DNA of 51,631 nucleotides from Rickettsiales bacterium. Its GTDB lineage: Bacteria > Pseudomonadota > Alphaproteobacteria > Rs-D84. Shown piece after piece: positions 37,174 through 46,938 of the stretch. The DNA is taken from assembly GCA_031279085.1 (NCBI GenBank), contig JAITJD010000004.1, positions 1 through 51,631 of the forward strand. The letters run 5' to 3'. The notes under the pieces were generated by a model. That model saw only the letters and a list, made by a program, of their open reading frames with translations. It had not been told where the DNA came from and did no database searches. Position 1 is the first letter of the stretch; every line of letters starts with the position of its first letter. A program made the translations under genes and the position numbers.

Positions 37174-37203
37174 AAATAATCCGGCGCGCGCCGGATTATT
37201 TTT
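37172..37203. terminator. Bidirectional terminator between bamD and dcd
   Basis: AAAAATAATCCGGC pairs with GCCGGATTATTTTT around GCGC. Confidence 0.9.
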
Positions 37204-37927
37204 ATTTCTGTTTCTGAATCGCTTCCCTATACATTTCATTGGAAATCTCGGCCGCGGGTGTGGGCCCCTTCTGACCATTATAATGGCTGTTTGGGTTTTC
37301 ATTGTACGGTTTTCGGTCGCCGATAAATTCTTCGTAGTAAATTTGACCGAACGGCATCAATGGAAAAACCATGGTCGGATACAGCACCTGAATCTCCAAC
37401 GTCCATGTGCCGCAGAATCCGTCGTCTCCGCGTCCGGCCGTGTGATGATTCAGAATGAAATTCCGGCCGGTGGAAGATTTTCCGTCGATTTGCGGGAACA
37501 AGCGGTATGTTTCCGTCCATTCTTCGGTAGAGCCCAAATATCCGATTCCTGGCAGCAAAATCAATCCGCTTTCCGGAATTTCCAGGTCTATCGTTTCTTT
37601 TTTCCTGTCGCGCGGGTCGATAAAATATTTCGGATTTCTTATGTCGTATTTGCTGCGGTCAAGCAAGTATCTCAGATAATATCCAAAAGAGGTAAAATTA
37701 TCGCGCATTGAATATTTTTTGCCTTCTGTATATTTGATTGCCGGCGTCATGCCCTTGGGCAATGTTCTGGTATAAACTTTCAGCATTTTGTTCAAATGCA
37801 AGTCATAACTGTTGCTGCCCAGGGAATTTGGGTCAAAAGGCTGTATGATGATATCTGGTTTCCCGTTCGGATTATCGGGATTTGGGGTGGACATTCTATT
37901 TAGTATCTCTGGGCCGCTAAGCTGCAT
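37202..37927 (-). CDS. dcd: dCTP deaminase-like protein with an insertion
   Basis: Member of the dCTP deaminase/dUTPase fold, probably making dUTP (or dUMP) for thymidylate synthesis. 241 residues, about 50 longer than standard Dcd. The conserved core is present: NSYDLHL, then IDGKSSTGRNFILNHHTAG, then GDDGFCGTWTLEIQ with the Glu that corresponds to the catalytic base. The extra length lies at about residues 48-110 (YTRTLPKGMTPAIKY to YFIDPRDRKK). Whether it deaminates, dephosphorylates or both cannot be decided from motifs. Confidence 0.82.
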   Translation of the reverse strand: MQLSGPEILNRMSTPNPDNPNGKPDIIIQPFDPNSLGSNSYDLHLNKMLKVYTRTLPKGMTPAIKYTEGKKYSMRDNFTSFGYYLRYLLDRSKYDIRNPKYFIDPRDRKKETIDLEIPESGLILLPGIGYLGSTEEWTETYRLFPQIDGKSSTGRNFILNHHTAGRGDDGFCGTWTLEIQVLYPTMVFPLMPFGQIYYEEFIGDRKPYNENPNSHYNGQKGPTPAAEISNEMYREAIQKQK

Positions 37928-38013
37928 GACAAATTCCTTTGTTTTTATTTGTCATTCTCTCGTTGGGGGAGATTAATATATTTTTTAGACAAATTCAAGA
38001 ATTTTGATTCGCC

Positions 38014-38033
38014 ATTCCCGCACAGGCGGGAAT
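38014..38033. repeat. Short GC hairpin repeat
   Basis: ATTCCCGC-ACAG-GCGGGAAT, a perfect 8-bp stem, lies upstream of era. This is the widespread type of extragenic hairpin; there is no T run. Confidence 0.6.
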
Positions 38034-38079
38034 CTATCGTATAAAAACATTTTTTTGTTCATTTTTGATTTTTGCGTGC

Positions 38080-38085
38080 TAATAT
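38080..38085 (+). promoter_or_regulatory. -10 box for a leaderless era mRNA
   Basis: TAATAT is 6 nt before the era ATG; there is no ribosome site. A TTGTTC 19 bp upstream may be the -35 box. Confidence 0.5.
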
Positions 38086-38091
38086 CGGGCC

Positions 38092-38985
38092 ATGACTAAG
38101 ACTTACTCTGGCTTTATTGCTATTATCGGGCCGACAAACGCCGGAAAAAGCACTCTGCTGAACCAAATAATGGGGCGCAAGGTGTCAATCGTATCGCACA
38201 AGGTGCAGACAACGCGAACCCGCTTGCGCGCGGTGAAGATGGCGGGCGACCGCCAGCTGATTTTCGTGGATACGCCCGGGGTGTTCAAGCCGGCGCGGCG
38301 ACTTGATCGCGCTATGGTTTCCGCATCAATGAACGCGATTTCCGAAGCCGATGCGGTGCTGCTGGTGATTGACGCCACGCACGGGATTACCGCGACAGTT
38401 CGCGAATTGGCGAATAAGGCGGCCGCCCAGAAAAGCCCCGTCTTTGCCGTTATCAACAAAACCGACGCGGTGCGCAAGCAGGACTTGCTGCCGATTGCTG
38501 CGGAATTATCCGAACTGGCCGATTTCCGCGAGATATTCATGATTTCCGCGCTGAAAAACGACGCGGTTGAAAAAATGCTGGAATCTTTGGCGGCGGCAAT
38601 GCCCGAAGGCCCTTATTTGTTCGAGCCGCGCGATCAAACCGATGTTCCGGACGAACTGTGGCTGGCGGAAATCACGCGTGAGAAAATATATAAATTCGTG
38701 CATCAGGAATTGCCTTATAAAATTCATGTGGCCACGGAAAAAGTCGAAACAGACCCGGAAGGAGTTCTGGAAATCTGGCAGAAAATCCTGGTTCGTTCGG
38801 AAGCTCACAAGAAAATAATCGTGGGCAAAGGCGGCGCGCAATTAAAGCAAATCGGCACCGCCGCGCGGCATGAGATTCAAGACCAGTGGGAGGTTAACGC
38901 GCGCCTGCATCTGTTTGTCCGCGTAGAGCCCGACTGGGAGGAAAAACGCGAGAATTACGAAGATCAGGGTCTTGAATTCAAATAA
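38092..38985 (+). CDS. era: GTPase Era
   Basis: Essential GTPase that binds 16S rRNA and helps mature the 30S subunit. 297 residues. G1 is GPTNAGKST at 13-21, G3 is DTPG near 60, G4 is NKTD at 122-125, and the KH domain (KIIVGKGGAQLKQIG) is near 240-255. Normal length. It begins an operon era-queA-M16 protease-tgt with short gaps. In many alphaproteobacteria era follows rnc; here it does not. Confidence 0.96.
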   Translation: MTKTYSGFIAIIGPTNAGKSTLLNQIMGRKVSIVSHKVQTTRTRLRAVKMAGDRQLIFVDTPGVFKPARRLDRAMVSASMNAISEADAVLLVIDATHGITATVRELANKAAAQKSPVFAVINKTDAVRKQDLLPIAAELSELADFREIFMISALKNDAVEKMLESLAAAMPEGPYLFEPRDQTDVPDELWLAEITREKIYKFVHQELPYKIHVATEKVETDPEGVLEIWQKILVRSEAHKKIIVGKGGAQLKQIGTAARHEIQDQWEVNARLHLFVRVEPDWEEKRENYEDQGLEFK

Positions 38986-38988
38986 GCG

Positions 38989-39999
38989 ATGAAAACATCA
39001 GATTTTGATTTTGAACTGCCCGAAAAGCTGATAGCTTCGCGTCCGCTGGAACGGCGCGACGCCAGCCGCATGCTGGTTGTGCCCGGAAACCATGACAAAT
39101 GTGTCCGCGATTTCTTGGATTATATGCAGCCGGGCGATGTCGTGGTGTTTAATGATTCCAAAGTCATTCCCGCGCGATTTGATGCGGCTGCCGCCGGCGG
39201 GGCAAAATATGAAATTACTTTGCATACATCAAAGTCGGAGAAAATCTGGTTCGCCCTTTGCAAGAAATTCAATAAATTAAACATCGGCGATATTTTGACT
39301 CTGAGCGACGGGACGGAAGTGGAAATCTTGGATAAAAGCGACGCCAGCGGATTGATGGTGAAATTCCATTGCGAAGATGTTTTCGCGGTTTTGGATAAAG
39401 TCGGCAGAATGCCGCTGCCGCCGTATATGAAGCGCGAAGAAGAAACCCGGGACCGCGATCGCTATCAGACGATTTATGCGAATATTCCCGGCAGCATGGC
39501 GGCGCCGACGGCCGGCCTGCACTTTACGCCGGAACTGATTGCCGCGATAAAAGCGGCCGGCGCGCGCGTTGTGAACATAACTCTGCATGTCGGCGCGGGC
39601 ACTTGGATGCCCGTGAAGTCAGAGGATTTGTCGCGGCATAAGATGCACGAAGAATGGGGCTGCATAACGGCGGAGCAGGCGGATGTCATAAATTCGGCGC
39701 GTCGCGTGATTGCGGTTGGCACCACAAGCCTGCGGCTGTTGGAAAGCGCCGCGCAAAAATCCGCAGGCAAAATAAAACCATTCTGCGGAACGACGGATAT
39801 TTTTATAACCCCCGGGCACGAATTCAAAGCTGCGGATATTCTGCTGACTAATTTTCATCTGCCAAAGTCGACTTTGTTCATGCTGGTGTCCGCATTCGCG
39901 GGCGTTGATGAAATGCGCGCCGCATACGCTCACGCGATGCTTGATAAATACAGATTCTTCAGTTATGGTGATTGTTGTCTGCTATTTAAAAAGGATTGA
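38989..39999 (+). CDS. queA: S-adenosylmethionine:tRNA ribosyltransferase-isomerase
   Basis: Converts preQ1 in tRNA to epoxyqueuosine, the step after Tgt in queuosine synthesis. 336 residues with the family start FDFELPEKLIASRPLERRDA, VVFNDSKVIPARF near 50, and the central AAPTAGLHFTPEL. It begins 3 nt after era. tgt lies two genes on, so both queuosine steps are in one operon. Confidence 0.95.
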   Translation: MKTSDFDFELPEKLIASRPLERRDASRMLVVPGNHDKCVRDFLDYMQPGDVVVFNDSKVIPARFDAAAAGGAKYEITLHTSKSEKIWFALCKKFNKLNIGDILTLSDGTEVEILDKSDASGLMVKFHCEDVFAVLDKVGRMPLPPYMKREEETRDRDRYQTIYANIPGSMAAPTAGLHFTPELIAAIKAAGARVVNITLHVGAGTWMPVKSEDLSRHKMHEEWGCITAEQADVINSARRVIAVGTTSLRLLESAAQKSAGKIKPFCGTTDIFITPGHEFKAADILLTNFHLPKSTLFMLVSAFAGVDEMRAAYAHAMLDKYRFFSYGDCCLLFKKD

Positions 40000-40001
40000 A
40001 T

Positions 40002-41279
40002 ATGAAGTTTGAACCGACTTTGCACAAGCTTTCAAACGGAGCCACGATTTTGCTGGACCCGATGGATATTGAAACGGTCACTATGAAAATCCGCGTCAAC
40101 GGCGGAACGCGGGTTGAAAAGCCGGACGAATACGGAATAAGTCATTTCTTAGAGCACATGCTGTTCAACGGAACCGCAAAGTATCCGACAACCAAGGCGA
40201 TTCGCGATGTTATTAATGACAGCGGCGGGGTACTCAGCGGCTTGACCGGAATCGAGCGCACCGTGTACTATGGCAGAATTCTGGCGGAAAATTTTCATGT
40301 GCTGCTGGATGTTTTGTCTGATATAGTGCTGAATCCGAAACTGGCGCAGGAAGATGTTGATATAGAGCGCGGTGTCGTGAATCAGGAAATAAAACGTTCG
40401 CAGGCCGATCAAGTCAGACAGTTCAACGGACTGGTTAGAAGTCATTTGTTCGCCGGCTCTTACCTGGATAGGTACGACGGCCTGGGCAGCCCCGAAAATC
40501 TGGAATCTTTCACTTCCTCGGTTTTGGCGGATTACAAAAGAGCCAAGTACACCGCGAATAATATTATCATCGGAATTTCCGGCAAGCTTGGCGACAAGGA
40601 TAAAATATTAAAGGATTTGGAAACTTTATTCGGCGACGTCAAAAGCGCTGAAAATGTTTCGGCAGAGCCGGGGAAAGTTAATCCGTCCGTTGTTTATGAT
40701 GTTCGCAACGACAAAAAGCAGACAAAAATTTTTATCGGTTTCGAAAACGGATATCCTGATGAAAGCAAATATTACTATGAAACGATGTGCCTGGGGGTTT
40801 TTGCGAACAGCCTGGCTAAAAGACTGGTTGAAGAAATAAGAGACAAGCGCGGGTTGGTTTACAACTTCACCGACACCGGCTATGGCGACAGATTTCTGAA
40901 TGTCAACGGATTTATGACTTCTTTGTCGCCCGGGAAATTAGTTGAAATGATTTCTTGTCTTGCGTCGGGCTGCTATGACATGCTGCGCCGCAACCCGGTT
41001 GCATCGGAAGAATTGAATCGCAGGAATATAATGGCCAGGCTGGCGCGCGCGAATTTTTTTGAATCATCGGCGCAAAGGCGCGACAAATTGATTAGTTTTT
41101 ACGCGGATCACGGCTATTTGTATAATCAGGCGGAATTTGATGAAATGCGCGCCAGAATCACCATCGATGATGTTATGAAATATTCCGCCGATTATTTTTC
41201 GGCTCCGCTGAACATAATCGCCCAAGGCCCGAAGTGCGACATTGACATGCGCGCGGTTTGGGATGAGAATTTTAAATAA
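40002..41279 (+). CDS. M16 zinc protease (processing-peptidase type)
   Basis: A 425-residue M16 peptidase of the mitochondrial-processing-peptidase group, common as a single gene in alphaproteobacteria. The inverted zinc site HFLEH is at 48-52 and the third ligand is in ERGVVNQEI near 123; both look intact. The C-terminal half contains the RGLVYNFTDTGYGD-type loop. The ATG is behind AAAAAGGA and starts 2 nt after the queA stop; an in-frame TTG 6 nt upstream is less likely. Confidence 0.92.
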   Translation: MKFEPTLHKLSNGATILLDPMDIETVTMKIRVNGGTRVEKPDEYGISHFLEHMLFNGTAKYPTTKAIRDVINDSGGVLSGLTGIERTVYYGRILAENFHVLLDVLSDIVLNPKLAQEDVDIERGVVNQEIKRSQADQVRQFNGLVRSHLFAGSYLDRYDGLGSPENLESFTSSVLADYKRAKYTANNIIIGISGKLGDKDKILKDLETLFGDVKSAENVSAEPGKVNPSVVYDVRNDKKQTKIFIGFENGYPDESKYYYETMCLGVFANSLAKRLVEEIRDKRGLVYNFTDTGYGDRFLNVNGFMTSLSPGKLVEMISCLASGCYDMLRRNPVASEELNRRNIMARLARANFFESSAQRRDKLISFYADHGYLYNQAEFDEMRARITIDDVMKYSADYFSAPLNIIAQGPKCDIDMRAVWDENFK

Positions 41280-42404
<1,125 letters not shown>

Positions 42405-42432
42405 AATTCTCTTCATTATCAAGGAGATTCTT

Positions 42433-43374
42433 ATGAAAGACAAACAAATAGAAGTAATCGACCGCGGCGGCGCAAAGACCGTTGCGCGCAAAACCAGCTG
42501 GGTGCGCCGCGTAAAGATGTTTTTCTGGGGCTTTTCAATATTGTGGCTGGCGTTTGCCGCTTATGCTCCGCTGTATGTGAAAGCCGAATATTCCGGCCCG
42601 ATAAAAAAATCCATCGTCGTGTCCATGTTCTTTGACTTGCAGCGCAACATTGCGGCGCAGTATGAAAAGCTGCTGGACGGAATAAAAAAATCCATCGACT
42701 TGGAAAAGCCGATAGGCGTCGCGATTTCCAAAGTGAAAATGGCCGGCGGCGCGGCTGATAAAGTTTCGGACGCCGCAGCTTCTGCCAAAAACGCAACGGA
42801 CAACGCGAAAAAGCTGACCGGAATCGCGGGCAGGCTGGGCGTGAAAACCGGCGGCATCGAAAATGCGGTCGACAAAGCTGGCAGCGCGGCCGCCAAAGTC
42901 GACGATACCGCAAAGCTTGTGAACGGCAAGCTGGACAGCATTGAAAAAGAATTGGTAAAGATTTCTCAGACCGAGGTCGACAAGATGATAGATGAAGCCA
43001 TAAAGCATCAGCTGGACAAGAATTCCGGCGGGCTGGGGACGACTTTGCTGACCAATTACGGCATCAAGCATGTTTATCCTTGGCGCCCGTCGTCATGGCC
43101 GACCGCGGTGAAAATCTATAACGATTTGGAAAAGTCCGATGTGGGCGTCGTGCAAATCCTGACCGGCACGGTTGACAAGTATTTCGGCTATGTCGCGTGG
43201 GGTCTTGTAATCGCCGCATGGCTGATTGGGCTGATTGTTTGGGTCATGACGTTCAAAAAAGTCAAGATGTTGATATCGCCTTTTATCGTGTGCCCGCGCT
43301 GCGGCAACGCATTCGCGGACAAGCGCACGGCATACGGCCTGTTGAAAGCATTAAAGCCCTGGACATGGCTGTGA
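42433..43374 (+). CDS. Two-pass membrane protein with coiled coil and zinc ribbon, unknown
   Basis: A 313-residue protein. One helix at about 32-50 and one near 260-282 bracket a periplasmic, Ala/Lys/Asp-rich region that is predicted helical (about 90-190). The C-terminal tail contains CPRCGNAFADKRTA, half of a zinc ribbon. No family recognised. An excellent ribosome site (AAGGAG) precedes the chosen ATG, so the earlier in-frame start at 42355 is unlikely. It follows tgt by 28 bp and may share the operon. Confidence 0.7.
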   Translation: MKDKQIEVIDRGGAKTVARKTSWVRRVKMFFWGFSILWLAFAAYAPLYVKAEYSGPIKKSIVVSMFFDLQRNIAAQYEKLLDGIKKSIDLEKPIGVAISKVKMAGGAADKVSDAAASAKNATDNAKKLTGIAGRLGVKTGGIENAVDKAGSAAAKVDDTAKLVNGKLDSIEKELVKISQTEVDKMIDEAIKHQLDKNSGGLGTTLLTNYGIKHVYPWRPSSWPTAVKIYNDLEKSDVGVVQILTGTVDKYFGYVAWGLVIAAWLIGLIVWVMTFKKVKMLISPFIVCPRCGNAFADKRTAYGLLKALKPWTWL

Positions 43375-43398
43375 TGAAATTCCGCGCGGTCAGCTTGG

Positions 43399-44145
43399 CT
43401 AATAATAGCAATTGGAAGTGAATTCGTACGTGCCGTGCGAATCATTAAAATTATTCCCGGGGCCGATGAAGCATTTCTGAATGGAATCGTGATAATGAGC
43501 TTGATTGCCTTGTGTGGTTCCAGGTTCCGGGCATTGCGCGCAATATGAGCCGTAATAGTTAGAATATTCCTTGTATGTTCCATCAGGGCAAACATTGCAG
43601 GCGCAGCTTTTGCTATACAAATCGTCCATAGTCCATACGAAATTTCCGGTCAGGCCATAGCCTGGTTCGCAATCGCAAAAGAAAACAGATGAATAGATAG
43701 AACCCTCGGAAGAGGAAGCGTCAGCAATATAGAAGCTGGCGCTGTAAGTTATCGCACCGGGGACATAGGCTTCGTTATAAAGGCCGTTAAGGCCGTATAG
43801 TTGGACATTTTGGCAATAACCCAGCGATTGCGCGATATCGCTAGGCGAGCTGTTATAAGCTAATATCATGTCCAGTATATCCGGTATGCTTCGTATCAAA
43901 AAATCACACAAATTTCCCGGAAAATTAGCGCATAAGTCTGCGCAGTCTTGGCGGGTCTTGTCGCTGCATAGCGCGGCGAGGGTTTCTTCGTTCCAGGATA
44001 GAAGCGGCTGGGTATATAGCAGGCTAATTTGCGTTATTGCGTGTAGCATGGCCTTGCATTCTTGGTCATAAGCCGCCTGGATATTTCCTATCGATGTAAT
44101 GAATATTGAAAACGCGGCGATAAAAAGACGCGGATTTTTCATCAT
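43399..44145 (-). CDS. Secreted Cys-rich protein with C-terminal CYY motif
   Basis: A 248-residue exported protein with a signal peptide (to about GNIQAA near residue 24) and 15 or more cysteines. The last 20 residues, PGNNFNDSHGTYEFTSNCYY, match the tail of the protein at 19429-20040. The middle shows EGF-like CPDGTYKEY and CAQCPEPGT repeats, as in Cys-rich extracellular proteins. Function unknown; probably at the cell surface. Preceded by a long structured leader with a terminator-like hairpin, and by GGGGA as ribosome site. Confidence 0.78.
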   Translation of the reverse strand: MMKNPRLFIAAFSIFITSIGNIQAAYDQECKAMLHAITQISLLYTQPLLSWNEETLAALCSDKTRQDCADLCANFPGNLCDFLIRSIPDILDMILAYNSSPSDIAQSLGYCQNVQLYGLNGLYNEAYVPGAITYSASFYIADASSSEGSIYSSVFFCDCEPGYGLTGNFVWTMDDLYSKSCACNVCPDGTYKEYSNYYGSYCAQCPEPGTTQGNQAHYHDSIQKCFIGPGNNFNDSHGTYEFTSNCYY

Positions 44146-44170
44146 ATTATTCCCCTTTTTGTTTTGAATG

Positions 44171-44383
44171 AAAAACCATCAATGGAAATTGATGGTCGGG
44201 AAGTTAGAAAAATCAATCGTTGAATGATCTCGCAATTTTCGGACGAAGCCTGTTTTATAATCGCGACAACCCGACCATAGGTCGGGAATAACAGCGCGAG
44301 AGCGCCATTACCGGAACATGACGATGCGATGCACCGCAACGATTGGGATTTTCTAAGTCCCGAACTCGCTTCCTGCAAGTTCG
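44171..44383 (-). ncRNA. Candidate structured leader RNA or small RNA
   Basis: About 210 nt between a good promoter and the Cys-rich gene. On the minus strand: 5' hairpin CGAACT/AGTTCG (44361-44383); a long-range 9-bp pairing CAACGATTG (complement at 44337-44345) with CAATCGTTG (44214-44222); inside it the stems TAACAGCGC/GCGCCATTA (44289-44310) and CCCGACC-ATA-GGTCGGG (44270-44286); and at the 3' end ACCATCAA/TTGATGGT (44175-44196) followed by five Ts, a terminator. I do not recognise 6S, SRP, RNase P, tmRNA or a known riboswitch. It could be an attenuating leader or a free small RNA. Confidence 0.6.
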
Positions 44384-44388
44384 TTAAG

Positions 44389-44417
44389 ATTATAAGAAAA
44401 TATTGTTGGTTTTACAA
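44389..44417 (-). promoter_or_regulatory. Promoter of the structured RNA
   Basis: On the minus strand: TTGTAA (44412-44417), exactly 17 bp, TATAAT (44389-44394); the RNA would start near 44382. Confidence 0.7.
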
Positions 44418-44484
44418 GAATTAAAAATTGGAAAATAAAAGAAACTTCGGTGGAATTATTCTTTTAATTTTAAAGCGCATGTAT

Positions 44485-44490
44485 TAAAAT
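44485..44490 (+). promoter_or_regulatory. -10 box for a leaderless ogt mRNA
   Basis: TAAAAT is 6 nt before the ATG at 44497, with no ribosome site between. Confidence 0.45.
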
Positions 44491-44496
44491 GCGGGC

Positions 44497-44808
44497 ATGA
44501 AGAATAATAAAATCGATATCGCCGGATTATCGGGCACGGATTTTCAAAAGGATGTCTGGCGCGCGCTGATGGAAATTCCGCGCGGCCAAACCGTGTCCTA
44601 CAAGCGGCTGGCAGAAATGGCGGGCCATTCAAAGGCAGTCCGCGCGGTCGCCAATGCCGTCGGCAGAAATCCGATGCCGCCGGTTATTCCCTGCCATCGC
44701 GTCATCAGGTCTGACGGCGGCATCGGCGGCTATTCCGCGCCGGGCGGAATCGCGGTCAAGAAAAAATTGCTGGCGATGGAAAAATCCGCGCCGCGCGTTC
44801 ACATCTGA
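44497..44808 (+). CDS. ogt: Methylated-DNA-protein-cysteine methyltransferase (short form)
   Basis: Repairs O6-alkylguanine by transferring the alkyl group to itself. 103 residues: only the DNA-binding and active-site domain, starting FQKDVWRALMEIPRGQTVSY. The active Cys66 is in PPVIPCHRVI, so it is a true transferase and not an alkyltransferase-like protein, which would carry PWHRV. The N-terminal domain of full-length Ogt/Ada is missing. Its end overlaps the convergent M23 gene by 10 bp. Confidence 0.9.
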   Translation: MKNNKIDIAGLSGTDFQKDVWRALMEIPRGQTVSYKRLAEMAGHSKAVRAVANAVGRNPMPPVIPCHRVIRSDGGIGGYSAPGGIAVKKKLLAMEKSAPRVHI

Positions 44809-46046
44809 ACGAAAAGACGGGGATTTTCCGCCAAAGTGTTTATCGTATTGTCAACCAATTCTCTGATTTTTAGAAATTTCTTCTTATTCTCGGAATCCAG
44901 GTTGCTTATCGCGGGCAGCTTTACGGTCATCGGATTGACATGATGGCCGTTCTTGATAATCTCATAATGCAAATGAGGCCCCGTTGACAATCCAGTGGAG
45001 CCGACATATCCGATTGTTTGTCCCTGGCGCACAGAAGTTCCGACATTCACCCCTTTGGCGAATTTCGACATGTGCGCGTATAATGTTTCATAAGCTCCGT
45101 TGTGCCGCACCCTGATAAAATTCCCGTGCCCCTTGTTGTATCCGCGCGCGACTATGCGCCCCGCGCCCGCGCTGGGTATGGATGTGCCGTGCGCCGCGCG
45201 AAAATCAACACCTTTATGCGCGCGCGTATAGCCCAGCACCGGATGCCGGCGCTTCAAATTAAAGCTGCTGCTGACGCGAGCATTGTTTATAGGCGTGCGC
45301 TTCAAAGACTTTATCGCGCCGTTTCCGTCTTCGTCATAATAGCCGATCGCGCCGTCCGATTTGCGGAATCGGTACATATTCACCTGGCCGCGCAGCGCTT
45401 GGAACGATACCGCGATCACGCGGCCGCTGTCGATTTTTTCGCCTTGGGAATAATTTTCCTCGTACAGGACGAAAAAGCTTTGCCCGGCGCGGACATCGCG
45501 CTCAAAGTCCATTTCAAAAGCCAGCAAATCGTAAACATCCGCCAGTATGCCGGCGGGGATTCCCGCGCGCGTTCCGGCTACATAAAAACTGTCGCCGTCT
45601 TTGATTTCGCCTTTTTTGTATATCAGGCGGGTATCTCTTTCTATGTCAATCGTGCGGACAAGCCAGCTGCCGTCGCCGCAGGTAAGCTCCACCTGGCGCC
45701 ACGGGCTGGGTATCAGGACAATCTTGCTGATGGGCGCGTCGTCTGCCGGACGCGAGAATATTATCTTGTCCGAATCGGCCCGCAGGCTGGAAATTCCGGC
45801 CTGGGATTTCAAAGCTTTTGCAATCGTGTCTACATCGCCGGCCGATAGCCCCTGGCCAATCAGCAGCTTTGACAAAGTGTCGCCGGCGCTGACCATTACA
45901 TGCGATGTGCATTCGGAAACGCCCGACATTTGGCGCGCGGGCTTTATCAGAAGCATCGCTGCCGCGACAGTCGCCAGCAATAAGGCCAATAATATTGCAA
46001 TTTGCGCGATGCGGTTTGCGCCGATAATAGTTTTTGATTTTTTCAT
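44799..46046 (-). CDS. M23 peptidase with LysM-like N-terminal region
   Basis: A 415-residue protein of the MepM type: a signal anchor (about 12-33), a LysM/OapA-like region starting VMVSAGDTLSKLLIGQG, a middle domain, and a C-terminal M23 domain with HKGVDFRAAHGTSI and GPHLHYEI. Zinc ligands are present, so it is probably an active DD-endopeptidase that opens the sacculus for growth. The start was set at the ATG 7 nt after a TATAAT on the minus strand; a longer version from 46082 has no support. Overlaps ogt at the 3' end. Confidence 0.9.
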   Translation of the reverse strand: MKKSKTIIGANRIAQIAILLALLLATVAAAMLLIKPARQMSGVSECTSHVMVSAGDTLSKLLIGQGLSAGDVDTIAKALKSQAGISSLRADSDKIIFSRPADDAPISKIVLIPSPWRQVELTCGDGSWLVRTIDIERDTRLIYKKGEIKDGDSFYVAGTRAGIPAGILADVYDLLAFEMDFERDVRAGQSFFVLYEENYSQGEKIDSGRVIAVSFQALRGQVNMYRFRKSDGAIGYYDEDGNGAIKSLKRTPINNARVSSSFNLKRRHPVLGYTRAHKGVDFRAAHGTSIPSAGAGRIVARGYNKGHGNFIRVRHNGAYETLYAHMSKFAKGVNVGTSVRQGQTIGYVGSTGLSTGPHLHYEIIKNGHHVNPMTVKLPAISNLDSENKKKFLKIRELVDNTINTLAENPRLFVQM

Positions 46047-46082
46047 AGAGGGCATTATAATGGTTATATGGCGACAAATCAA
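46034..46082. promoter_or_regulatory. Divergent promoter with overlapping palindromic -10 boxes
   Basis: Plus strand: TTGATT 46034-46039, 16 bp, TATAAT 46056-46061, start of prmC 6 nt later. Minus strand: TTGATT 46077-46082, 17 bp, TATAAT 46054-46059, start of the M23 gene 7 nt later. The two -10 boxes overlap in ATTATAAT, so the polymerase can load in only one direction at a time. Confidence 0.75.
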
Positions 46083-46898
46083 GCTTTTGAAATTCTTCGC
46101 AAGGCCGGCGGCGTCCGCGCCGCGCGAATCGTGCTGGCGTATATGGAGAACAAAGAAAAAAGAATAAAAAAAGAATTTTTATTCGGCCGGTTTTTCTTTG
46201 CCGTTTATTCTTTTTTCTTTGTTCGGTCCGCCAAGCGGCTGCTGCGCAAAGGCGTGCCGGTCGCAAAGATAATCGGAGAGAAATGGTTTTACGGGCTGCC
46301 TTTTTGCACGAATAAATGGACGTTGGATCCGCGGCCGGACAGCGAGGCTTTGGTCGGCGCCGTGATTGCGGAAAATGCGGGACACTCGCCGTTGCGAATT
46401 CTGGATTTGGGAACCGGAACGGGTTGCCTGATATCCGCTATCGCCGCAAACCTGCCGAATGCGGCCGGCGTCGGAATCGACAAGTCTGCCCGCGCCGCGC
46501 GCGTCGCCAAAAGAAATGTCGAAAATCTGGGGCTGGCGGACAGGATAAGAATAATGCGCGGCGATTTTGAATCCGGTTTGGCTGTCGGAAAATTTGACAT
46601 CATCGTTTCAAACCCGCCATATATTGCCGCCGGCGATGCGCGGCTGAATATCGGCGCGCGGCATGACCCGAAAATCGCGCTTTATGCCGGCGACGGCGGC
46701 TTGGCGGCTTATAAGGCCATAGCAAGAAACGCGCGGGCATGGATAAGGCCGCATGGAAAAATTTATTTGGAAATAGGGCGGGGCCAGGGCGACGACGCGC
46801 GGGATATTTTCGCGCGAATGGGGTGGGCTTTTTTAAAAAGCTGGAATGATTTGGCCGGAATCGAGCGCGTTTTGTCTTTTAAGCGGCTTGCTAATTAA
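46068..46898 (+). CDS. prmC: Release-factor glutamine methyltransferase PrmC
   Basis: Methylates the Gln of the GGQ motif in RF1 and RF2. 276 residues. The SAM site ILDLGTGTGCLISAIA near 110-125 and the catalytic NPPY motif (IIVSNPPYIAAGD near 180) are intact; the N-terminal helical domain is present but somewhat divergent (KEFLFGRFFFAVYSFFF is unusually aromatic). The mRNA looks leaderless. Confidence 0.92.
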   Translation: MATNQAFEILRKAGGVRAARIVLAYMENKEKRIKKEFLFGRFFFAVYSFFFVRSAKRLLRKGVPVAKIIGEKWFYGLPFCTNKWTLDPRPDSEALVGAVIAENAGHSPLRILDLGTGTGCLISAIAANLPNAAGVGIDKSARAARVAKRNVENLGLADRIRIMRGDFESGLAVGKFDIIVSNPPYIAAGDARLNIGARHDPKIALYAGDGGLAAYKAIARNARAWIRPHGKIYLEIGRGQGDDARDIFARMGWAFLKSWNDLAGIERVLSFKRLAN

Positions 46899-46925
46899 GC
46901 TGTTGCTTTTTTAGAAAATTTTATT

Positions 46926-46931
46926 TAATAT
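46926..46931 (+). promoter_or_regulatory. -10 box for a leaderless glycosyltransferase-like mRNA
   Basis: TAATAT is 7 nt before the ATG at 46939, with no ribosome site in between. Confidence 0.4.
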
Positions 46932-46938
46932 TCCCGCC

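Noticed and set aside
44171-44383. 6S RNA, RNase P RNA, SRP RNA or tmRNA
   Set aside because: None of their hallmark conserved sequences is present, and a tag-peptide or GGAAGG-type loop is missing.
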